From: JAZQHR01 sp045540695
Lineage (GTDB): Bacteria; Bacillota; Clostridia; UMGS1810
Direction of reading: 5' to 3'
Assembly (NCBI GenBank): GCA_045540695.1
Contig: JAZQHR010000075.1
Coordinates: 1-20,201 of the forward strand
Length of the DNA stretch: 20,201 nucleotides
The notes beneath the pieces were generated by a model. It had not been told where the DNA came from. It was given only the letters and a program-made list of their open reading frames with translations, and did no database searches. This document shows positions 7,354-14,204 of the stretch, piece after piece (within the stretch, counting starts at the first letter, position 1; the number at the start of each line of letters is the position of its first letter). The position numbers and the translations under genes were made by a program.

Positions 7354-7389
7354 ACCTATTTTCCTTTCGTATTTTAGTCTTAAATTGAT

Positions 7390-7418
7390 TGACACACTTT
7401 TATTTTAGTGCTATAATT
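7390..7418 (+). promoter_or_regulatory. Consensus sigma-A promoter of the AraC-family regulator
   Basis: TTGACA (7390-7395), a 17-base spacer and TATAAT (7413-7418), a perfect match. It gives a leader of about 50 bases before the regulator ATG and overlaps the oppositely directed promoter at 7403-7431. Confidence 0.85.
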
Positions 7419-7431
7419 TCCAGGTGTAAAT
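7403..7431 (-). promoter_or_regulatory. Sigma-A promoter of the dehydrogenase-aldolase-isomerase operon
   Basis: On the minus strand TTTACA (fwd 7426-7431), a 17-base spacer and TAAAAT (fwd 7403-7408), 5/6 in both boxes. It shares bases with the regulator's promoter, so the two polymerases should compete. It lies 50 bases before the dehydrogenase ATG. Confidence 0.65.
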
Positions 7432-7442
7432 AGGATTTCTTG

Positions 7443-7455
7443 CTAAAAATTTTAG
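7443..7455. promoter_or_regulatory. Palindrome CTAAAA-A-TTTTAG, possible operator
   Basis: A perfect 13-base palindrome in the leader of the AraC-family gene, 12 bases upstream of the -35 box of the catabolic operon promoter. That is where an activator would sit for the minus-strand operon. AraC-type proteins usually bind direct repeats, so it may belong to another regulator or be chance in AT-rich DNA. Confidence 0.3.
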
Positions 7456-7473
7456 AAATATTGCGGTGATGTT

Positions 7474-8295
7474 ATGATTTATAATGCGTATCAGGATACA
7501 AATGAGGGCATCGCAGGAGTGTCTGTTGTTAGTTGTGGTCATATCTTTGCTCAAAACGGAAGAAAAATTGACCGTCCGTCAGGTAGACCTGATTTTCTTT
7601 TGTTCTATGTGGCAAAAGGAAAAGAGCACTTCTTTTTTGACAGCGAGGTAATTGCCGAAGAAGGCTCATTTGTTTTTTTCAGACCATTTGAAAAGCAGAA
7701 GCACATTTATCTGGAAAATAAAACTGGTGAATTTTATTTTGTTCATTTTAATGCTCCTGTCGATTTTGACCTTTTTGGATTTGAAAGCTCAACTGTATAT
7801 AATTCAAAGCCAAGCACTACAGTGTGCAATATATTTGAAGAAATAATAGAAGAACTCCAACGAAAACAGCCTGCATACGAGAGATTTTGTACATCAAAGG
7901 TTTTTGCTCTGCTTTCTATACTTGACAGAAAGACAAAAAAAGAATCATACGAATTGGGTAAGCATTTTGATAAAGTGTCTTTTGTTATCCAGAAGATGAA
8001 TACAGAATATCAGAGTAATCATACATTAGAGGATTATGCCAAAATGATTAATTTGAGTAGGTTTCATTTTTTAAGAATATTTAAAAGCATAACAGGACTT
8101 TCTCCTGTTGAATACAGAAATGAAATAAGATTTGCTCACATAAAAGAACAGCTTGAGGACACAAGTGCATCTATAAGTGAAATCGCAGAGATGGCAGGCT
8201 TTACTTCACATTCGTATTTTTGTTCTGCTTTTAAGAAAAAATTTGGCGTATCACCAAGTAAGTACAGAAATAACATAAAAAAACCTCGCTTATAA
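7474..8295 (+). CDS. AraC-family transcriptional regulator
   Basis: A 273-residue regulator. Residues about 15-100 form an N-terminal cupin-like ligand domain (ending in a YFVHFNAP strand near 88-95). The C-terminal 100 residues hold the paired helix-turn-helix of the AraC/XylS family: first helix pair around 184-205 (LEDYAKMINLSRFHFLRIFK), second around 233-255 (ISEIAEMAGFTSHSYFCSAF), closing with GVSPSKYR. Such proteins typically activate sugar-use operons when the sugar binds. The gene is divergent from the dehydrogenase-aldolase-isomerase operon with overlapping promoters, so control of that operon and of itself is likely. A GCGGTGAT site precedes the ATG. Its last codons and stop lie inside the terminator hairpin. 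Confidence 0.88.
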   Translation: MIYNAYQDTNEGIAGVSVVSCGHIFAQNGRKIDRPSGRPDFLLFYVAKGKEHFFFDSEVIAEEGSFVFFRPFEKQKHIYLENKTGEFYFVHFNAPVDFDLFGFESSTVYNSKPSTTVCNIFEEIIEELQRKQPAYERFCTSKVFALLSILDRKTKKESYELGKHFDKVSFVIQKMNTEYQSNHTLEDYAKMINLSRFHFLRIFKSITGLSPVEYRNEIRFAHIKEQLEDTSASISEIAEMAGFTSHSYFCSAFKKKFGVSPSKYRNNIKKPRL

Positions 8296-8317
8296 TTAAT
8301 ATAAGCGAGGTTTTTTT
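8277..8317. terminator. Bidirectional terminator overlapping the end of the AraC-family gene
   Basis: An 11-bp perfect stem CCTCGCTTATA / TATAAGCGAGG (8284-8294 and 8300-8310), loop ATTAA, flanked by seven A's (8277-8283) and seven T's (8311-8317), extending the pairing to 18 bp. It works in both directions and separates the regulator from convergent hpf. The stop codon TAA (8293-8295) is within it. Confidence 0.93.
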
Positions 8318-8326
8318 ATTTGAAAT

Positions 8327-8854
8327 TTATTCCATTTCTATTAAGCCATAATCGCCGTCTTTTCTTTTGTAAACAACGGCTGTTCTCATATTTTCAGAGT
8401 TTGTGAAGATGTAGAAAGCATGTCCTAAAAGGTTCATCTGAAGGATTGCTTCCTCACTGCTCATAGGCTTGTCCTTATACACCTTTGTTTTGACAATTTT
8501 AAATTCCTTTTCTTCTTCAACATCCGGCATATCTGCAGGGATAAGTACTGAGAAATCACCGTTTTTAATCTTTTTCTCAAGACGGGTTTTCTGCTTTCTT
8601 ATCTGTCTTTCGAGTAAATCAAGCGATTTGTCGATAGAAGAGTACATATCAAGTGTGGTAACTTCTGCTCTGAAAACAATATCATTTTGTCTTATGGTTG
8701 TTTCTGTAGTCTGGTTATCTTTTTGCACCGATAGAGTAACTACCGCTTCAGTTTCTTCAGGGAAGAACTTGTCAAGACGAGCCATCTTCCTTTCAACATA
8801 ACCCTTTAGACCTTCAGTAACGTCAATTTTTCTGCCTGTAATTCTTATTTTCAT
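8327..8854 (-). CDS. hpf: Ribosome hibernation promoting factor, long form
   Basis: A 175-residue long-form HPF. Residues 1-100 are the RaiA/YfiA-type domain that occupies the decoding centre (starting MKIRITGRKIDVTEGLKGYV, with RLDKFFP). Residues about 120-175 are the C-terminal dimerisation domain (EEAILQMNLLGHAFYIFTN, then VVYKRKDGDYGLIE). Long HPF alone joins two 70S ribosomes into inactive 100S dimers in stationary phase or stress. The ATG at 8854 has an AAAGGAG site; an in-frame ATG at 8929 lacks one and its extra residues are not HPF-like. A promoter candidate of the stress or forespore class is at 8892-8917. It is a single-gene unit sharing its terminator with the AraC-family gene. 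Confidence 0.95.
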   Translation of the reverse strand: MKIRITGRKIDVTEGLKGYVERKMARLDKFFPEETEAVVTLSVQKDNQTTETTIRQNDIVFRAEVTTLDMYSSIDKSLDLLERQIRKQKTRLEKKIKNGDFSVLIPADMPDVEEEKEFKIVKTKVYKDKPMSSEEAILQMNLLGHAFYIFTNSENMRTAVVYKRKDGDYGLIEME

Positions 8855-8891
8855 AGAAGTCAACTCCTTTATTAAATTGTCTATTATATTT

Positions 8892-8917
8892 ATACCCTGA
8901 AAACGCACCTTAAAAAC
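8892..8917 (-). promoter_or_regulatory. Sigma-B/sigma-F-like promoter candidate for hpf
   Basis: On the minus strand GTTTTT (fwd 8912-8917), 14 bases, then GGGTAT (fwd 8892-8897), running into AAAT. The Bacillus sigma-B consensus is GTTTAA-N14-GGGTAT, so the -10 and spacing fit exactly and the -35 fits 4/6. It also resembles sigma-F sites. No good sigma-A -35 pairs with the nearby TATAAT at fwd 8883-8888. Confidence 0.45.
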
Positions 8918-8984
8918 ATAAGAAATCAAATTTTTACATATAATAATTTAAACATTTTTAATGCAATTTTATTGTGTGAAATTA

Positions 8985-9013
8985 TTGACATATTTTTTGG
9001 AATATGATAATCT
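8985..9013 (+). promoter_or_regulatory. Promoter of the phosphoglucomutase gene
   Basis: Consensus TTGACA (8985-8990), a 17-base spacer and TAATCT (9008-9013), with TG one base upstream of the hexamer as in extended -10 promoters. The -10 is weak by itself; GATAAT at 9006-9011 is a better hexamer but gives a 15-base spacer. The gap 8855-9114 otherwise holds only the hpf promoter and a leader hairpin. Confidence 0.55.
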
Positions 9014-9059
9014 AAACTGGTGTGTTATTCTAATGAATTTTTAACAAATTATACATTTT

Positions 9060-9094
9060 TTCAGGACGGGAGAATAATGTGAGAATGTCCTGAA
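9060..9094 (+). promoter_or_regulatory. Leader hairpin upstream of the phosphoglucomutase gene
   Basis: An 8-bp perfect inverted repeat TTCAGGAC / GTCCTGAA (9060-9067 and 9087-9094) around a 19-base loop that contains GAGAAT twice. It lies between the promoter and the AAGGAGGA ribosome-binding site and does not cover that site. No T-run follows, so it is not a terminator. It may stabilise the transcript or be a protein site; it matches no riboswitch I recognise. Confidence 0.4.
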
Positions 9095-9114
9095 TCATAA
9101 GGAGGAGTATTGTT

Positions 9115-10848
9115 ATGGATTATATGAATACTTACAAAAAATGGCTTGAGAGTGAGTTTGTTGACGAAGCTACAAAGAATGAGCTTTTAAGCATTAAAGA
9201 TAATGATACAGAGATAAAGGAAAGCTTTTACAAAGAACTTGAGTTTGGTACTGCAGGACTTCGTGGAATTATCGGTGCGGGTACCAATAGAATGAATATA
9301 TATACTGTAAGAAAAGCCACACAGGGAGTTTGCGAGGATATCAAAAACTGTGGTGAAGATTATGTTAAAAGAGGCGTTGTTATAGCGTACGACTCACGAC
9401 ACAAATCGCATGAATTTGCACTTGAGGCTGCAAAAGTTCTCGCAGCAAACGGCATTAAGGTATACCTTTTTGACGAGCTTAAGCCTGTGCCTATATTGTC
9501 ATTCTCTGTAAGAGAGCTTGGTTGTGCCAGAGGTATTATGATTACCGCAAGCCACAACCCTAAGGAATATAACGGCTATAAAGTGTATGGTGAGGACGGT
9601 GGTCAGCTTCCACCAGAGTCTGCTGATTATGTAATGGATATTCTTGGCAAGATGGATATATTTGCAGATATAAAAATTATTTCAGAAGACCAAGCAAAAA
9701 AAGAAGGTCTTCTCCAGATGGTAGGCGAGGAGCTTGAAGATAAATTTCTTGCACGAGTAAAGGAACAGTCTATTGACGAAGACAGCATAAAGAAGCTTGG
9801 TGACGATTTTAAAATCATATATACACCATTTCACGGCACAGGAAATAAGCCGGTTAGAAAAATTCTGGATATGATAGGCATTAAAAATGTTAGAATAGTA
9901 AAGGAACAGGAAATGCCTGACCCTGATTTTTCTACTGTTAAATCGCCTAACCCTGAAGAAAAGGAAGGCTTTACTATAGCTATAGAAATGGCGAAGAAAG
10001 AGGATATCGACCTTATCATAGCTACTGACCCTGACTGTGACAGAGTGGGTATAGTTGTAAGAGATAAAGAAGGAAACTATATTACATTTACAGGAAACCA
10101 GGTAGGTACGCTTTTAACTGAGTTTATACTTAGAAGCAAGAAAGAAAGAGGCTTGCTTCCATCAAACGGCGCTGTTATAAAGACTATCGTTACAAGCGAT
10201 AACATAGCTCCTATAGCTGAAGATTACGGCGTTAAGGTATACAATGTCCTTACAGGCTTTAAGTTTATCGGTGAAAAGATAAAAGCATTTGAGGAAGGAA
10301 CACTTGATAACACCTATGTGTTTGGTTTTGAGGAAAGCTACGGATACCTTGCAGGTACACACGCACGTGATAAAGACGGCGTTGTAGCATCAATGCTTAT
10401 CGCCGAAATGGCTGCAAATTACAAAGCGCAGGGTATGACACTTTACGACGGACTTATGGCACTTTATGAAAAATACGGCTATTACAACGATAAGCTTCAT
10501 ACAGTAACACTAAAAGGTATAGACGGCTCTGAAAAGATTAAAAAGATTATGGCGTCATTTAGAGCTAACGCACCAAAAGATGTTGCAGGAATTAAGGTTA
10601 AGGATGTTTGGGATGTGTCAAACGGTACAATCACACACGCAGACGGAAGCAAAGACATACTTGACCTTCCAAAATCAAACGTTTTAAAATTTATTCTTGA
10701 AGATGGCTCATGGATTGCTATGCGACCATCGGGAACAGAACCAAAGATCAAGTTTTATTTCAGTATAAATGATAAAACTAAAGTAGCTGTTGATGAAAAA
10801 ATGGATAAGATTTCTGGTGAAATCATAAAAATGGTAGAAGAATTTTAA
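9115..10848 (+). CDS. pgcA: Alpha-phosphoglucomutase / phosphomannomutase (PgcA-like)
   Basis: A 577-residue alpha-D-phosphohexomutase, close to the length of Bacillus PgcA. It interconverts glucose-1-phosphate and glucose-6-phosphate through a phosphoserine, supplying UDP-glucose for cell-wall polymers and glycolipids or using glycogen-derived sugar. The four family motifs are in order: the phosphoserine loop TASHNP (S146), the magnesium loop DPDCDR (305-310), the sugar-binding loop GFEESYG (404-410) and the phosphate-binding loop RPSGTEPK (537-544). The ATG has a strong AAGGAGGAG site. No terminator follows, and the rpmE promoter begins 8 bases after the stop, so some readthrough into rpmE is likely. 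Phosphomannomutase activity cannot be excluded. Confidence 0.93.
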   Translation: MDYMNTYKKWLESEFVDEATKNELLSIKDNDTEIKESFYKELEFGTAGLRGIIGAGTNRMNIYTVRKATQGVCEDIKNCGEDYVKRGVVIAYDSRHKSHEFALEAAKVLAANGIKVYLFDELKPVPILSFSVRELGCARGIMITASHNPKEYNGYKVYGEDGGQLPPESADYVMDILGKMDIFADIKIISEDQAKKEGLLQMVGEELEDKFLARVKEQSIDEDSIKKLGDDFKIIYTPFHGTGNKPVRKILDMIGIKNVRIVKEQEMPDPDFSTVKSPNPEEKEGFTIAIEMAKKEDIDLIIATDPDCDRVGIVVRDKEGNYITFTGNQVGTLLTEFILRSKKERGLLPSNGAVIKTIVTSDNIAPIAEDYGVKVYNVLTGFKFIGEKIKAFEEGTLDNTYVFGFEESYGYLAGTHARDKDGVVASMLIAEMAANYKAQGMTLYDGLMALYEKYGYYNDKLHTVTLKGIDGSEKIKKIMASFRANAPKDVAGIKVKDVWDVSNGTITHADGSKDILDLPKSNVLKFILEDGSWIAMRPSGTEPKIKFYFSINDKTKVAVDEKMDKISGEIIKMVEEF

Positions 10849-10856
10849 AAAAACTC

Positions 10857-10885
10857 TTGCATTACCGAAAAAAGTATGATATAAT
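10857..10885 (+). promoter_or_regulatory. Extended -10 sigma-A promoter of rpmE
   Basis: TTGCAT (10857-10862), 17 bases, TATAAT (10880-10885), with TG at 10877-10878 forming an extended -10. It lies just past the phosphoglucomutase stop, about 55 bases before the rpmE ATG. Confidence 0.85.
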
Positions 10886-10940
10886 AACCTAGATTTGTTT
10901 GAAAACGTAAATTTTTACTCTGATGAAAGAGGTGAACATA

Positions 10941-11144
10941 ATGAGAGAAGGAATACATCCAGATTACAAAGTTGCTACAGTTAAATGTGCTTGTGGTAAT
11001 ACTTTTGAAACACGTTCTACACGTGAAAATATCAACGTTGAAATTTGTTCAGCTTGCCATCCATTCTATACAGGTAAGCAGAAGCTTGTTGATACTGGCG
11101 GTAGAGTTGAAAAATTCAGAAAGAAATTCGGTTTGGAGAAATAA
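10941..11144 (+). CDS. rpmE: 50S ribosomal protein L31, zinc-binding form
   Basis: A 67-residue protein starting MREGIHPDYK, the standard L31 opening. Four zinc-ligand cysteines are present (C16, C18, C36, C39), so this is the C+ form used when zinc is plentiful; Zur-controlled C- paralogues lack them. L31 bridges the large and small subunits. The ATG at 10941 follows AAAGAGGTG; an in-frame ATG at 10923 precedes that site and is rejected. The gene has its own promoter and terminator. In many Firmicutes rpmE lies near prfA and rho; here prfA is about 8 kb away on the other strand. Confidence 0.97.
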   Translation: MREGIHPDYKVATVKCACGNTFETRSTRENINVEICSACHPFYTGKQKLVDTGGRVEKFRKKFGLEK

Positions 11145-11158
11145 TTATCATAAAAACC

Positions 11159-11192
11159 AGACTTTCGGTATATTCCGGAAGTCTTTTCTTTT
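11159..11192 (+). terminator. Intrinsic terminator of rpmE
   Basis: A 10-bp stem AGACTTTCGG / CCGGAAGTCT (11159-11168 and 11175-11184, one G-U pair), loop TATATT, then TTTTCTTTT. Confidence 0.85.
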
Positions 11193-11222
11193 GCATAAAA
11201 TCATCTCTTGGGTGGAATTTTA
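11193..11222 (+). promoter_or_regulatory. Sigma-G-like forespore promoter candidate for gpr
   Basis: GCATA (11193-11197), exactly 18 bases, then AATTTTA (11216-11222). The Bacillus sigma-G consensus is about GnATR-N18-CATnnTA, so only the first base of the -10 differs. gpr is a known sigma-F/sigma-G gene in Bacillus. Predicted transcript start is around 11228, which leaves a leader of only about 14 bases containing the AAGAGGTG site. Confidence 0.5.
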
Positions 11223-11243
11223 ACCTCAAGAGGTGATTTTTTT
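11197..11243 (+). promoter_or_regulatory. Terminator-like hairpin enclosing the gpr ribosome-binding site
   Basis: The 5' arm 11200-11210 (ATCATCTCTTG) pairs with the 3' arm 11227-11237 (CAAGAGGTGAT) over 11 bp with one G-U pair; flanking A's and T's extend it to 14, and GGT/ACC in the loop can pair further. The 3' arm contains the gpr Shine-Dalgarno AAGAGGTG, and the T-run after it (11237-11243) runs into the TTG start codon. Readthrough RNA from rpmE would be terminated or have the site masked. Confidence 0.65.
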
Positions 11244-12207
11244 GTTTAATGTCAGAACAGATATGGCAGACGAAGCAAATGCTATTTATAAAGGAAAGAA
11301 AAGTTATATAGACGGAGTTGATACCGAATATATAACCGATGATAGCGTTTCTATAACAAAGGTGTATATTACAAATGAAAATGGCGAAAAGGAGATAGGA
11401 AAGCCTATAGGCACGTATGTGACAATCGATTCTCCTGATATCAGGGCAAACGACGAGGAGATTTGTCAAAAGACGATAGATATTCTTACGCGTGAGCTTA
11501 AAAGTATGATGAAAATAAATAACGATGCAACTGTACTTGTAGTAGGTCTTGGCAACTGGAACGTCACGCCTGACGCACTTGGTCCTAAAGTGGTGTCAGA
11601 GCTTAAGGTAACACGTCATTTATTTCAGCATCTTCCTGAAAGCGTAAATGATGATATGCGGCCTATGTGTGCAGTTTCACCGGGAGTACTTGGTATAACA
11701 GGTATTGAAACGGGAGAGATAGTAAAAGGGGTAGTTGATATGGTAAAACCCGATATCGTCATAGCAATCGATGCCCTTGCTTCAAGACGTATGGACAGAA
11801 TAAGTACATCCATACAGATAGCGGACACGGGCATTTCGCCCGGGTCAGGGATAGGTAATAAAAGAAAAGCACTTGATAAGGCGTATCTTGGCGTGCCTGT
11901 AATAGCAGTAGGCGTACCGACGGTGGTTGACGCAGCTACCGTTGCAAATGATGCAATAGAGCTTTTGATAGAGTGTATAGACCAAAATCTTGACGATAAT
12001 GCAAAGCTAAAATCATTTGTAAAAATGTTTGATACAGATGGAAGATATCCGCTTATAAAAGAGGTGCTTTCACCTTATGTGGGCGATCTTGTTGTTACAC
12101 CAAAAGAGGTTGATGGCATTATAGAGGAAGTGTCGCATATCATTGCAAGCAGTATAAATAATGCTGTATTAGTAAGCAGCGAAAGCATACAAAAACCGAT
12201 GGTTTGA
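11242..12207 (+). CDS. gpr: Gpr, germination protease for small acid-soluble spore proteins
   Basis: A 321-residue Gpr (family A25) that degrades small acid-soluble spore proteins in the first minutes of germination. It shows the family's NVRTDMADEA opening, VGLGNWNVTPDALGP (about residues 101-115), GITGIETGEIVKGV (151-164), AIDALASR (175-182), PGSGIGNKRK and VTPKEVDG. D111 and D177 match the two essential aspartates of the Bacillus megaterium enzyme and keep the same 66-residue spacing. The start chosen is TTG at 11242, 6-7 bases after AAGAGGTG; an upstream GTG at 11233 is part of that site. The protein is about 45 residues shorter than the Bacillus form, with a very short segment before RTD. 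It proves sporulation capacity. A sigma-G-like promoter and a masking hairpin lie just upstream. Confidence 0.95.
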   Translation: MFNVRTDMADEANAIYKGKKSYIDGVDTEYITDDSVSITKVYITNENGEKEIGKPIGTYVTIDSPDIRANDEEICQKTIDILTRELKSMMKINNDATVLVVGLGNWNVTPDALGPKVVSELKVTRHLFQHLPESVNDDMRPMCAVSPGVLGITGIETGEIVKGVVDMVKPDIVIAIDALASRRMDRISTSIQIADTGISPGSGIGNKRKALDKAYLGVPVIAVGVPTVVDAATVANDAIELLIECIDQNLDDNAKLKSFVKMFDTDGRYPLIKEVLSPYVGDLVVTPKEVDGIIEEVSHIIASSINNAVLVSSESIQKPMV

Positions 12208-12232
12208 CTAATGTTGGAAATTGATATATAAT
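12204..12232 (+). promoter_or_regulatory. Sigma-A promoter of the ABC-F / LacI unit
   Basis: TTGACT (12204-12209, overlapping the gpr stop codon), 17 bases, TATAAT (12227-12232). A second TATAAT at 12233-12238 is too far for this -35. It lets the ABC-F gene be expressed independently of sporulation-specific gpr. Confidence 0.7.
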
Positions 12233-12268
12233 TATAATGGTATTTTGTATGACGGAGGAAAAACATAA

Positions 12269-14179
12269 ATGGTACTTCAGCTTAGAAACATTTCCAAAAA
12301 CTTTGGTGTAACTAATATTTTAAGTGATATAAATATCACTGTAGAAGATAGAGAACGTGTAGCTATTATCGGTGCAAATGGTGCCGGCAAGTCTACGCTT
12401 CTTAAGGTTATCACAAGCGAAATGCCATACGATGAGGGAAATATATATGTTTCAAAGGATAAGAAAATAGGCTATCTTAAGCAAAGTGATGCATTAGAAA
12501 AGGGAAATACCATTTGGCAGGAAATGATAGGTATTTTTTCGGAGATTACCAAGCTCGAAGAGGATATACGAGCACTTGAAGGACAAATTGAATCAGAAAC
12601 TGACGATGCGGTCCTTCATAAACTGACAAACGATTATGCAACACTTAGCGAAACTTTTGAAAAGAAAGATGGATTTTTGATAAAAACAAAAATAAATACT
12701 GTGCTTACGGGTATGGGCTTTTCGGGATTTGATGTAAATTCTAAGGTGGATACTCTAAGCGGTGGTGAAAAGGTTAAGCTCGGCATAGCAAAGCTTCTTT
12801 TGTCGCAGCCTGATGTGCTTATACTGGATGAGCCTACCAACCACTTAGACCTTCGTTCTATGCAGTGGCTTGAAGGGTATTTAAAAAGCTATCCCGGTGC
12901 GGTAATAGTAGTAACACATGACAGATATTTCCTTGACAATGTAGTAGATACTATATATGAAATAGAAAGATGCAAAGCTACAAAATATCCCGGTAATTAC
13001 ACAAAGTATCTTGAACAAAAGAAAACTGACCGTGAGATAAGGCTGAAAGATTATGAGCTTCAGCAAAAAGAAATAAAAAGACTGGAGGAATACGTTGCCA
13101 AAAATCAGGTTAGAGCATCTACCGCTGCCAGTGCTAAAAGCAAGCAAAAAATGATTGATAGAATGGAGCTTTTAGAGCGTCCTGACGGAGATTTAAAACA
13201 AGCAAAATTCCGCTTTGAAACGGTGTATCAGTCATATAAAGATGTGCTTAAAACAAACATCGACAAGATATATGTAAACGATAACGGAATACTAAGGACT
13301 CTTGTAGAAAATGTTTGCTTTTCTATAAGCCGCGGTGAAAAAGTTGGTCTTGTAGGTGATAACGGAATAGGTAAGAGTACTCTTTTTAAGATACTTTTAA
13401 AGCTTCACGAAAACTATTCAGGTACTTTTGAATTTGGCAGAAATGTGGAAATAAGCTACTATGACCAGGAGCAGAAAATGCTCTCTAGCGATAAAACAGT
13501 GTTAAACGAAATTTGGGACAGATTTCCGCGAATGGACGAGGTGGAAGTACGTACACTTCTTGGAAGTATACTGTTTTCTGACGAGGATGTGTTTAAACGT
13601 GTATCTTCGCTTAGCGGCGGTGAAAAGGCAAGACTTGCATTTCTTATTATAATGCTTGAAAAGGCAAATACACTCTTTTTGGACGAGCCTACTAATAACC
13701 TTGATTTATCGGCTAAAGAAGCACTTGATGATGCAGTAGCAGATTATGATGGCACAGTGTTCTTTATATCGCATGACAGATATTTTCTAAATAAAATAGC
13801 TGATAAGATATTTGAGCTTACCAAAACGGGTGTTGTCGAGTACACCGGAAACTATGATGCATATATAGAAAAGAAGCTTTCAGGTGCTTCAAATGTCAAT
13901 ACACTAAACGAGCCTAGTGTAGGTAAGCTTACTTATGAACAGGAAAAAAGAAAAAATGCTGATATAAAAAACACTACTAAAAAGCTTGAAAATTGCGAAG
14001 AGAGTATTTCAGCTTTAGAAGATGTGATTGCTTCATTAAATACTGAGCTTGAAAATGCAGGAGCAGATTTCGAGCTTTCACAGAAAATATATGCTGATAT
14101 TCAGGAAAAACAAAAAGAGCTTGATGCTTTGTATGAAACGTGGGATGAGCTTAATACAAAGCTTGAAAGCATAAAATAA
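12269..14179 (+). CDS. ABC-F family ribosome-associated ATPase (YdiF-like)
   Basis: A 636-residue soluble protein with two ABC ATPase domains and no membrane segment, the layout of ABC-F translation factors that bind the ribosomal E site. Domain 1 has Walker A GANGAGKST (35-43), signature LSGGE (163-167) and Walker B DVLILDEPT (E188). Domain 2 has GDNGIGKST (363-371), LSGGE (448-452) and TLFLDEPTNN (E473). Both catalytic glutamates are present. The charged linker at about 245-330 is the P-site tRNA interaction motif region, and residues about 555-636 form a Lys/Glu-rich C-terminal coiled coil. Length and tail resemble Bacillus YdiF or Uup rather than short antibiotic-resistance forms, so a housekeeping role in rescuing stalled ribosomes is more likely than drug resistance. 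A GGAGGAAAA site precedes the ATG. Confidence 0.9.
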   Translation: MVLQLRNISKNFGVTNILSDINITVEDRERVAIIGANGAGKSTLLKVITSEMPYDEGNIYVSKDKKIGYLKQSDALEKGNTIWQEMIGIFSEITKLEEDIRALEGQIESETDDAVLHKLTNDYATLSETFEKKDGFLIKTKINTVLTGMGFSGFDVNSKVDTLSGGEKVKLGIAKLLLSQPDVLILDEPTNHLDLRSMQWLEGYLKSYPGAVIVVTHDRYFLDNVVDTIYEIERCKATKYPGNYTKYLEQKKTDREIRLKDYELQQKEIKRLEEYVAKNQVRASTAASAKSKQKMIDRMELLERPDGDLKQAKFRFETVYQSYKDVLKTNIDKIYVNDNGILRTLVENVCFSISRGEKVGLVGDNGIGKSTLFKILLKLHENYSGTFEFGRNVEISYYDQEQKMLSSDKTVLNEIWDRFPRMDEVEVRTLLGSILFSDEDVFKRVSSLSGGEKARLAFLIIMLEKANTLFLDEPTNNLDLSAKEALDDAVADYDGTVFFISHDRYFLNKIADKIFELTKTGVVEYTGNYDAYIEKKLSGASNVNTLNEPSVGKLTYEQEKRKNADIKNTTKKLENCEESISALEDVIASLNTELENAGADFELSQKIYADIQEKQKELDALYETWDELNTKLESIK

Positions 14180-14204
14180 TATAATCATATAGAAGGAGGA
14201 GTAT

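Noticed and set aside
7354..7395. Longer 2-hydroxyacid dehydrogenase starting at 7395
   Set aside because: The extension would begin upstream of the predicted -10 region's transcript start and lacks a ribosome-binding site; ATG 7353 follows AAAGGAAA and matches family N-termini.
8855..8929. 25-residue N-terminal extension of HPF
   Set aside because: It covers the promoter and ribosome-binding site; MKIRITGRK is the standard HPF start.
11233..11241. GTG start for gpr
   Set aside because: It overlaps the AAGAGGTG Shine-Dalgarno sequence itself; TTG at 11242 has suitable spacing, though TTG is uncommon, so a small doubt remains.
12269..14179. ABC-F as an antibiotic-resistance determinant
   Set aside because: Full-length YdiF/Uup-like form with a C-terminal coiled coil and no mobile or resistance context.
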